A stretch of DNA of 64,000 nucleotides, taken from Agriotes lineatus. Taxonomy: Eukaryota; Arthropoda; Insecta; Coleoptera; Elateridae. The stretch's first letter is position 1. Each line of letters begins with the position of its first letter. Of this stretch, positions 55,896 to 64,000 are shown piece after piece. The translations under genes and the position numbers were made by a program. The stretch lies in the NCBI GenBank assembly GCA_940337035.1, contig CALNHX010003637.1:62001-126000 (forward strand). The letters run 5' to 3'. The notes under the pieces are model-generated. The model was given only the letters and a program-made list of their open reading frames with translations. It made no database searches and had not been told where the DNA came from.

Positions 55896-56779
55896 TTACA
55901 TTAAAGTTAAATCAATACACTGTGGTGAGCTAGGTTCTAACTCGTAGTTCCTAATCAACAGGTCGTGCATCCGGGGCACTGAGCGCTCTGACCGTGGACA
56001 TATTGCTTCATAATGATTCCCAGTGTAGAGAAGTCTTATCGGTGCCTTATCCAAGAACGTAATGTGAGGCCAGTAACCAATACTTAATTGATGATTGTAA
56101 ATGCGTCTGGCTGCATCTGTGCGAGTTAATCGACGACTCTCGTTCACAACTGAATGCTCTAAAGTGCTAAAGACCAGGATTGGCCTTTGGATGGCCACAG
56201 CGATTGCTCGAGTATGAAGGTTTCCACCCCATGAACATTGAGGAACTGGTGCAACATAGTAAGCCGTGTTATAGATGAACGACGCTATCCCATTTTCGAT
56301 AGCATTGATTTGGTTTATATAATCCTCTAAGTGATGCAAACTATATTTGATGGAAACAATTCTAAGGAACTCATTAAAGTCTTCGTGACCATAAAGCGTA
56401 TTTGATATTGCGTTGAACAAACAATTGCCATCTCCTGTTGTCTTCATGATTGCATAAGCGTCTTCAAACTGCGTGTAAAAGGTATTATATTCAATTTCTT
56501 GACCAATGATGGGAAAAGTAACGGATCAGTTCGTCTCATTCTCGCTAAATGGTCTTCAATCGGTTGGCAGCTGATGACTAACTCAGAAACGGCAGCAATA
56601 TATTGATCATCATCATGTAGTTCATTCCGTAGGAGGCGTATTTTATCCAACAATTTTTTGGATAGTGTGCGAACTCTTATGAAGTCTGGTCTTATAGGAG
56701 TCGAACATGTTGGTGAATCCAAAGTACGCTTTGAGCTTGTAAACACTACAATAAGCTTTATTATACTTAAAACTAACAA
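55896..56779 (-). pseudogene. OTU-type cysteine protease-like ORF, frameshifted
   Basis: The 183-residue segment at 56447-55896 starts MKTTGDGNCLFNAISNTLYG, the catalytic Asp-Gly-x-Cys motif of OTU deubiquitinases, and ends with GNHYEAI, which supplies the catalytic His. An upstream 111-residue ORF (56779-56444, RTLDSPTCSTPIRPDF) is in another frame; reading back in the OTU frame gives QEIEYNTFYTQFEDAYAIMK before the Met, so a frameshift near 56500 is likely. OTU enzymes cleave ubiquitin chains; transposon-borne versions are known in some Helitrons and other elements. No rep, helicase or other companion domain is nearby. It lies between the two H3 genes. Host, captured or element gene cannot be decided. 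Confidence 0.6.
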
Positions 56780-57150
56780 TTTTAATTCAATAAAAAATAA
56801 TCACATAACCTCAAACTTATTTAGATGGTGATAACATTTTTTTTTAAAACACTTACCTATATCTGTGGCTGTAAATGAGTCAATAATAACACCACAAATA
56901 TGAATACTTTGAAGAAACTCCTTACTTATCGTTTATAAACGTGAAACGCTGTTTTGAAAAATCTCTTATGGGATTTTCAATGCAATTTATTTTTGTTTGG
57001 AAAGGTTTCTAAAGCGACGCCCAGCGTGACGTCAGCACTTAGGCTGTCTATTGTTAATTTCATAACAATGTATTCATAAAATTGTAAAAATGAAAATATA
57101 ATTAACTTAGCTTTTTTCGTCAATAAAACACAATATTTAGAAATGTACAT

Positions 57151-58139
57151 TTATTTATTTTCAAATTGTTTTTGTACCATTTCTGTTTTTAATTTTTCTT
57201 GTTTTAATTGCTCCCGTGCAATGGCTAATTTCAGGTGTTGCTCCTGAAGACGTAGAGCGTGCAGTTTTTCGTCCTGCCTTAGTGCATCGGTTCTTTCTAA
57301 CCGCCTCTCCAGCTCCCGTTCGATTGCGGTGCCCCTTGATGTGTAGTTCATATATCTTGGCGTTCGTCGGGGGTTGGGTTTTGGGCGGCGACTTTTAAGA
57401 TTTTTTTCTCCTCCCCGATTACATCTGAATCTACAATAGTATTTAAAGTTAGTACAGTAATTTGTTTAAAAATAATTTTTTACAGTGATTTTTTAAATCG
57501 CTAAATTCATCACAATTTCAGAAAAAAATATTTAAAAACTGTTAACATTGCTTATTCTTAATTTGAGAAATGAAAAATCCACATTACCTGCTGCATCCTC
57601 CTCAATGAGGACGGGCATCAAACTTGCATCCTCCTGGATCACATAATCGTGGTCGTTGAAGGACGATGACCCTCCACTAAGAATCGTAGTTGTGTCGCTA
57701 TCAATAGTGTCCTTCAATTCGATATCGACAGTGGTTCGGATATCGTCCATAAAAGTAATATCCTCTTCAGGTGGCTTGTAAGAGCCACCGCCAGTCTTCA
57801 TTCTTTGCTGCTTCTCGGAAGACAGCTCCTTCTTGCGGCGACTCTTCATGTTTTCCCAGCATTTACGTAATTGCTCTGGTGTCCGCTATACATATTTTAA
57901 TAAAGTTATCTAGTTGTAAAACACAAATTACGTATTTTATACATTAAATAAGTAAACACACTATTAAATACCTTGGAATGTTCAGCCACAGAATTGAATT
58001 CTTTGGCTAGCCAAACCTTCTTTTTCTCCGTTACGGAAACAGCATCAGTTTTTTTTGACTCAACAATTGAGGCATGCCTTGTAATAATTTCCTTCAGTAA
58101 CAACTTTTCTTCTCTCGACATGAAACTTGTAGCAGCCAT
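57151..58139 (-). CDS. Myb/SANT-like partner protein of Harbinger H3, three exons
   Basis: Exons (minus): 58139-57972, 57885-57588 and 57430-57151, all with GT/AG boundaries. The N-terminal trihelix domain runs MAATSFMSREEKLLLKEI...ESKKTDAVSV...VWLAKEFNS and, across the first junction, RTPEQLRKCWENMKSRRKKE. An acidic middle follows, and the C-terminus is a coiled coil (LERRLERTDALRQDEKLHAL). No lesion was seen, in contrast to the H1 copy. Expected role: bind the H3 ends and bring the transposase to DNA. It is the only H3 gene still open. Confidence 0.82.
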
Positions 58140-58179
58140 AATTACTTACAAAATTTAAAAAAATGTAAAAACAACAAAA

Positions 58180-58275
58180 CGGAATAACGGATAACAACAA
58201 TAACAAGAAAGATAACAATAATAACAACAATAAGAACGATAACAATAATAACAACAACGAAAACAAGAAATAAAA
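58180..58275. repeat. AACAATAATAACAACAA-type simple repeat
   Basis: Imperfect (AAC/AAT) triplet repeat just upstream of the H3 Myb gene. Confidence 0.7.
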
Positions 58276-58629
58276 ACAGTAATATTAATAAACACAGATC
58301 AATACAAACGCATGTCAAAACGTCAAGTTGAAAATGAGCTATGAGGTTATACCACGTTATACAGCTGTAATGTGTAATACGAAGTTTGTGTTTTAGTGAT
58401 TTCTAGTGCTACCTCCCAGTTATTTGGTAAAATCTGCTGTCAATCGTTCCCCCAACAAACATTTTGACAATTGCTCCACTCAACGTTCACTTACATTAGT
58501 CACTCATAGCTATCTCATTCTGAATACCGCAGATGAGTTTGAGTGGAACTCACACTAACATGAGTGCTCAATGAGTGACGGATGAAGTGAGTGTTAGTGT
58601 TAGTTAAGATACGTCTCTGAATATGGCCC

Positions 58630-59400
58630 TAATTCTTCACAAGCAAAACACTAAATACGTTTTAGTAGAGATGCAAAACAAATAAAATGTATTAAGGGAT
58701 GCTAGTGACTTTCATTTTGTTCTTTCCACTGGCATTTCTTAAAAGGTCAACGAGACTCTTGCATTTTTCTTGTTCTTCTCTTGCACAAAATGCAAGAGAA
58801 AAGTTAACAGCATTCCAAGGCAAGACAAGAAATTGGTTTGCAAGAAAAGTGCAAGCAAGGCAAGATTTCTTGCATTTCTTAAATTTTCCTGCATTTATAT
58901 AATATGGGTTTTCAAAAAGCGCATAACATAGGTATGTTCAAACTAAGTGTTTCAAAAAGTATTTTATTTTCTATGAGTATATAACTGCATTTTTCAAGAC
59001 CGTTACATTAATAAGATTGGTAAATAATATTATTTGATTTCTTTATTATATATACACAGTGGGCAAAAAAACTGATCAATTTTTAAACGCTGCTCAAATC
59101 TCAACTGGTTGCTCTATTAGAATTATTTTACAGCTATTAGATAGTCAGTTCAACGGGCTTTTTAATGCTATAGAATATGTTAATAGAAGCATGTTACACT
59201 CGTTAATGAACGAAATTACAAATATGGTTCTACATGACAGGCGTTCTTTTGATAAATCTTAATAAGTCTGCGTCTCCAACGATGTATTGCAGTACGAATA
59301 CTTTTTAATTGAGAGACTTTCAGCACTTTAGTTATCGCTCACGCAAGTTGACTACGTCCATGGTGACAGTTCTGTTGTATACCATTTTCTCCAGTTGACT
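58630..59400. other. Flank outside H3, no gene
   Basis: Contains a GCAAG-rich stretch (58745-58885, words such as CTTGCATTTCTT, TTGCAAG and GCAAGGCAAG on both strands). No coding sequence recognised. Confidence 0.45.
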
Positions 59401-59566
59401 CCATTTAAAAAATCTGGTGTGATACACATGCACACACAACTTCCTTTTACAGTTTCTTATAATTAGCGAAAAATTTGATTTTAAATTTTTAAGCATTTGT
59501 CAAAAATTACAAATTTTATAAAAACGGTACAAAATAGAGTGTTAGTTCAAGAGATAAATTTTCAGT

Positions 59567-59803
59567 AGAAATATAACAAGTGCTTGAAAAATTTCCGGAA
59601 ATATTTGGAAATATGTTCTTCAGCTATTTTTTCAATAAGAGCATGAGTGCATGCCAACTGAAAAAATCCCGACTCCGAAGGAGGAGGGATTTTTTCTTGG
59701 AGGCATGCACGAATGCTTTTGTTGAAAAAAAAAATAGCTGCATAACATATTTCCAAATATTTCCATAGGGAAATTTGTTGAGCACGCGTTATATTTTGAT
59801 AGA
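59567..59803. repeat. 237-bp foldback
   Basis: Arms such as GGAAATATTTGGAAATATGT and inverse, and GAGCATGAGTGCATGCC against GGCATGCACGAATGC, pair almost continuously around a GACTCCGAAGGAGG centre. Confidence 0.8.
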
Positions 59804-60009
59804 GAATATCACGAATGAAAAAACACAGTAGCAACAATCAGTATCGGCCTACTGACTTTGTTCAGAGCTTCATTGTTTCTAAATACTTTGATGACAGTGA
59901 CAGAAGTGGAAATTTCCCGGTAAATTTCCGATTATCAATTTTCGCCGTTACCATGGTAACTTTCCAACTAAATTTGCATAAGGGATATTCTCACATATAA
60001 TCTCATTAG

Positions 60010-60155
60010 AGCATTAATTCTTTCCGGAAATTTTTTGGAGTGCGTTCCAACAACGTCGTATTAATTTGCTCGAGCGGGACGCGAGGGCAAATTAGGACGT
60101 TTTTGGAATGCATGAAAAATAATTTCCGGATATGAATTAATGCTCGAATGTAGAT
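60010..60155. repeat. 145-bp foldback
   Basis: The left arm begins AGCATTAATTCTTTCCGGAA and the right arm ends TTCCGGATATGAATTAATGC. The centre TTGCTCGAGCGGGACGCGAG carries the same CGAGC/GCGAG type of core seen in the foldbacks at 1.2 and 4.6 kb. Confidence 0.8.
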
Positions 60156-60446
60156 TCTGTAAGAAAATCGTAACGATACAAACCCGAAAAACAATGACAA
60201 CCTTCAAAAAATTTTCAAGAAATTTTGTTGTCTTGGTTACGGCTCGTGAACTAATTTTTCTATTGGTCAATAATGCTTGTCGTGCGACTTTCTCTAGAAT
60301 TTGAAGCTGAATTCAAATATGTAATAATATACCGGGTGTTCTATTAAAAATAGAAGTTAATAAAAAAAATAGAAAAAAAAACAAAAGAAACCCATTTTAG
60401 AAGTATTCAACTGGAAAATCATCTATCTCACATCAATACATATTAA

Positions 60447-62705
60447 CCCATTAGTGCATGAGGTTATGAAAGTAATGTTTTATTTGTTTTGATGTTACAA
60501 TTGGTAAGTACAGGTGCAATGAAAGGCATTTTAAGCAATTTTTTGTGTATTTTAATTACTAAACAAAATACAGCATGTTTGTTTTATCAAACGTTATGCA
60601 AAGCATAACCTTTTTACACATAAAAAAGAAAAGTAAATTAAGCTGTCAAACTAAACGGTATGGTACTTTAAAAAACAAGTTTTAGGATGTAGGCCTCTCT
60701 GGCACTTAATGCAAATAAATTTAACGTTTTTGCCACATTCGGCACAGCGTCTTTCCTTTTCAGAATATTCCGGAAGGTGGTTCATCTTATCGTGTCTGAC
60801 GTCATGTAAAGGCGCACTTGTAGTTTTGCCTTTCCTGGAAATTGTCCATAAGACTTCAAAAACGCTAAAGATAAATATCTCCTAAATGACAATAAATTAC
60901 TGCAATTTTTATGGGATGGATTAACTTTTCGCAGAAGTAACCAAGCGTTAACTACTGAAACGTCAAATAGATATGCAAATATAGGTTGTATAGTTTGCAA
61001 CCATTCCATCCATTTTATCGACACCGCCCATGCCTTTGTTGTAGTTGGAAAATATTTTGGGTTGAGGTACTGAGATCTTGGATTTTGTTACTCTACAATA
61101 TCGCGACGTGTTTTTCATTTCAGTATCTTCAAAATTGGATGCTGCAGTGACAACTTTGTTGCCATTCCATTGATATACGATTACTTCCTCGCTACTAGAA
61201 AAGTTGTAAGCACCTCGTTTCTCCTTTTTAAATGTATTTTGTTGCTTCTGTAACGGGCAATCTTCTAATCTATTGTCTCTAATAGTCTCAGTAGCACAGT
61301 ATCCTAATGTAGAGAGATGTTTCAAAAGTTTTATTGATGTGAAATAATTATCCATGAAGATTTTATAACCGTGTTTTTGAGGAACTTCAGCCATTTCAAT
61401 TAAATTTACTACTACGCTATCTCCCAAGCCAAAGAATTCAGATTTATTACCGTTATTTTGCTTTTTGCCAGTATATATGTCAAATGAAAGCAAGTAACCA
61501 TTATTAGAACATAGTGCCCAATTTTTAAATCCAAATCGAATGGGCTTTCCCTTAATAAATTGTTTTGCGTAGTGCTTTCCATAATAAGGAATCATGCTTT
61601 CATCGACGCTTAGATACTCCTCCAAACCACCATACTTTTTAAAATTTGCGTTTAACTGAACAATTAAGGGTTGCAATTTATATAGTTTATTCTCAGGATC
61701 GATTTGTGTGTTATCGTTGAGATGCAAGTGTCTCAAAATCGTTTCAAATCGATTTAGTCTAATACTCTCTGCCAATATTTTTGGCACATCGTTCTCGTTA
61801 GACCAGTACATACGCTTGTTGGGATATTTATCATAACCAGATAGTAGAAGCCCTCCAAACACAACAAGCAATTCACTTCGAGTTAAATTTAAATTCAAGT
61901 TTTTTTGGGAAGCGTACAAATTGCTCTGCTCCAGTATATTTGCAATAGCATCTTCATCGAAGCATAGATTGAAAAACTCTACCGGAGTAGCTTTTTCGTA
62001 AACTTCAGCTGGTGGATGTTTTACATCACAAACCTGTTGTATATTGAACTGCGGCTCTTGCTTCCTCCAAACTGATCTTTTTTGTTTTTTTTATGGTGGA
62101 GAACTATGAGGAACATTATTAGCGTATAGAAGCAAAACTGCAAAGGGTATTTGGTCCTCGGAATTGTATTCTTCTGTGGTCGCAAATTCCTTGGAAAAAT
62201 TCTGTATGCCGTCGCCAACAGGAACATCATCGCCAGAAAGATAAGTTTTGTTAGGGACAAACTCACTCTTTGAAGTTTTGTTAGGGACAAACTCACTCAT
62301 TGCTCTCTCTATCCCAGGACTTAAGTGATTGATGTTTCCAGCATGATCATCATCTGAAAAATCACTGTCGATATCGGTATCTTGGCCATTTTGAGGCGGC
62401 GTGATGTATATATTGCCGCTTTCAAAATCACTTTTTTCGAAACAGTCGATTAGTTCAGCAACCGATAATCTAAAATAATTACATTTCTATTTTACCTTTC
62501 TTCTGACATACTCTAATGTACTTTTTTTGCAGAAAAATATGTTCATAGCGCATAATGTTCTATAAAACGAACACCAAAAATAAATCCGCTAATCTTTATA
62601 AAAACAACTATTTAAAAATTTCGGTAAATAATAACATAACCTCTCACTGTCTAAGCGTACTGAATCCGAAATTGTAGAGAAAAATTCCAACAAAAACATG
62701 TAGAA
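60447..62705 (-). mobile_element. piggyBac element pB4, right end not identified
   Basis: The left end is CCCATTAGTGCATGAGG after TTAA (60443-60446), landing in Helentron-like copy B. The inverse of this end was not found before hAT-E at about 62712, so the right end is lost or diverged. Contains a nearly full transposase. Confidence 0.65.
60650..62471 (-). pseudogene. piggyBac transposase (pB4)
   Basis: The last N-terminal exon starts at about 62471 after TTTTAG (LSVAELIDCFEKSDF); an earlier exon with the start codon was not found. The sequence SEFVPNKT is directly duplicated near residue 50. After a frameshift near 62085 the main domain (61919-60963) has SVDESMIPYYGKH (first Asp), IFMDNYFTS (second) and GMGGVDKMDG (third). 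About 15 residues are missing at 60960-61010, with a shift to FAYLFDVSVVNAWLLL. A last frameshift near 60815 precedes the C-terminal zinc domain (RRCAECGKN, CIKCQRGLHPKTC). Most similar in type to PGBD2/3-like transposases. Confidence 0.8.
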
Positions 62706-62711
62706 ATGTAC

Positions 62712-64000
62712 AGGACCGCCGCTAGGGTGTTAGCCGCCTGTGTGCCAAACAATTTTCGCCGCCCCTTCCCCCTCGTAAAGTACAAAATAAAGAGCTTTGG
62801 AATTGATATTATTTTATGTAAATTTTAACTTTTTTGCAAAGAACGCACTTTCTAACAAACTTGTTTTAAAAATCAATTTTTGCTTTTGTAAAACTTAAAA
62901 AGTAAATGGGTGGTGTGAATAAAAATGAAGCAAAAGCGTTTGCTTTATTTTCTGACACAAATATATGTTTTTCATCAAACAAAGATAGTGGTATAGTGAA
63001 AGCTTTTACTACTCTTTATTAACACTACCCAATGTCTCATTCGTAAATGTTCGGAAAGAACAGCGTCAAATTTGGAAATCATCTGGGTCAGTTGAAGGAA
63101 ATTTCCGTTATTTGGCTGAAACAGTTTTTGTGATGAACCCCTAAAGGCCAAGCACTGACGAGATAAATATCTGATAATAAGCATCAGTCTTTCGATAACG
63201 GCACGCCAATGACTTTTTTCTAGTTCGTATAATCGCTGATTGTACGAGTCGATTGTTGTACCCTTTTTCAGTGCTACACTTAAATCATGCATTTTTTTAG
63301 CACATTTAATATGGCTTAAACTATTCTCGTGCCTCTTCAAGATTAAAGACAAGTGTTGCCAATCCTTGACTCCTTCCTCACCATATATACGCTCTTTTTT
63401 CTCCGTGGCGTCGGTGCAAAATAGTTTACAAGGAGCATAAAATACACTATTTAAAGATAAAGAATATAATAACCAAGGACGGTGGATTTTTTCACCATTG
63501 CTTAAAGTACCGTAATAATATGACTCCGAAAATCTTTTGTTTTGGTTATCTCTAGGAAATGCTGCGTTTTTAACTTGATTTGGGAAATTTTCAATGATAT
63601 ATTGTACCGTACTGTGGGTTAGGTTTATAGGCCATTTACCAGGATCGTCATAAACTAAATAAAAAGCGTCGTCTTTGTCTAAAGATTTCAAAGTACTTAA
63701 AGCCTCCACGTCATTACTTTTTTCAGTTGCCTCCTCTTCTTTTTCCTCCTTCACTTCCTCCTTTTCATCTTTTTCGTAATTATCAACATCATGAATTTTT
63801 TCAGCAAATAGTATTTCTTTGTCTGCCTCCCAGCACACGACAGATTCATCTCTTAGACACCCGGTACCCTCAGAAGTGGATGTTGATGCACCAAAATTTA
63901 CATTGTCGTTATTATTTACATTTTTTTTAAATTTAGTTGCTGAATTGTCACTTTTAATATCACTATTATTACTTCCAGTTTTAATATATTTCTCTAAAGC
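62712..64000 (-). mobile_element. hAT-E: ZMYM-type hAT, 5' part beyond window
   Basis: The left end CAGGACCGCCGCTAGGGTG (62712) resembles ZMYM-type hAT termini. It carries the N-terminal two thirds of a transposase on the minus strand and continues past 64000. An internal deletion between the coding part and the 3' end is likely. Confidence 0.7.
62975..64000 (-). pseudogene. ZMYM/TTF-type hAT transposase, C-terminally deleted
   Basis: Open from the window edge (reading VNFGASTSTSEGTG) through an acidic linker to a TTF-type zinc finger region (DDPGKWPINLTHSTVQYIIE, CKLFCTDA, LKRHENSLSHIKCAKK). It continues to RLMLIIRYLSRQCLAFRGSS and SKFDAVLSEHLRM, then stops at 62975. The RNase-H-like catalytic domain that should follow is absent, so this is a deletion derivative, although the zinc finger might still bind DNA. 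Confidence 0.78.

Larger units (their letters stand above)
1399..58629 (+). mobile_element. Harbinger H3: outermost PIF/Harbinger element, heavily interrupted
   Basis: The element is defined by its two genes: a DDE_Tnp_4 transposase read on + (1463-1691, 38644-38740, 52151-52924) and a Myb/SANT-like gene on - (57151-58139). The right end is inferred at GGCCC followed by TAA (58630-58632); read inward on the minus strand it starts GGGCCATATTCAGAG, typical of Harbinger termini. The left end is tentative: TAA at 1396-1398 followed by GGG. Both ends share an internal AGTTCCACTCAAA word in inverted orientation, but the outer bases do not match well, so the left terminus may be eroded. Everything between the exons is later insertion except short introns and UTRs. 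Confidence 0.6.
59410..60446 (+). repeat. Helentron-like repeat, copy B, interrupted
   Basis: 59410-59565 and 60284-60446 together match copy A (29665 onward): TCTGGTGTGATACACATGCA, TACCGGGTGTTCTATT, AGAAGTATTCAACTGG. The middle is replaced by about 718 bp of foldback DNA. The right part is cut by piggyBac pB4 at TTAA (60443-60446), and the expected continuation is not found to the right. Confidence 0.6.

Noticed and set aside
59567..60160. Paired ORFs on opposite strands
   Set aside because: They are produced by the foldback symmetry; sequence on one arm mirrors the other.

Overview
This window looks like AT-rich, transposon-saturated nuclear DNA from an arthropod, most likely an insect. 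The evidence is short spliceosomal introns of about 55-70 bp with clear GT/AG ends, several piggyBac, PIF/Harbinger, pogo, hAT and THAP-type P elements, and a BEL/Pao LTR element. I cannot tell which order it comes from. I found no convincing single-copy housekeeping gene and no tRNA or rRNA. The only non-transposase coding regions of note are a tyrosine recombinase at the left edge and an OTU-protease-like ORF near 56 kb.

Nearly the whole window is one nest of DNA transposons. Boundaries were read from terminal inverted repeats (TIRs) and target-site duplications (TSDs), and in several cases from the reading frame that returns when the insert is removed. The outermost element is Harbinger H3 (about 1.4-58.6 kb): its transposase starts at 1463, is cut at 1692 by pogo-A, resumes at 38644, and has its last exon at 52151-52924. 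Its Myb/SANT-like partner gene is at 57151-58139. Inside H3, pogo-A (1694-38641) holds piggyBac pB1, piggyBac pB2 and hAT-B. hAT-B (11104-36042) holds Harbinger H1 (11157-35143), which holds P element P-2 (16281-34843), which holds P element P-1 (about 16298-29053), which holds piggyBac pB3 (16743-22596), which holds Harbinger H2 (19693-22440). That is eight levels at one point.

The right half of H3 fills its last intron with pogo-C (46124-52131), which carries hAT-D (with a Harbinger-type MITE inside) and is abutted by hAT-C (38786-46118). hAT-C is split by a young BEL-type LTR element (39144-43800) whose single long ORF joins gag to an envelope-like C-terminus with no pol. After the H3 transposase come a truncated ISL2EU/THAP transposase, the OTU ORF and the H3 Myb gene. 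Outside H3 on the right (58.6-64 kb) are a Helentron-like repeat, large foldback sequences, a fourth piggyBac, and a hAT that runs off the window.

Most transposases are decayed. H2 (spliced, no stops), pB3 (intact once a 202-bp MITE is removed) and hAT-C (intact once the LTR element is removed) look recently functional. Harbinger elements pair a DDE transposase with a DNA-binding partner (Myb/SANT in H1 and H3, MADF-BESS in H2). Names such as H1, P-2 and pB3 are labels used only in this annotation.
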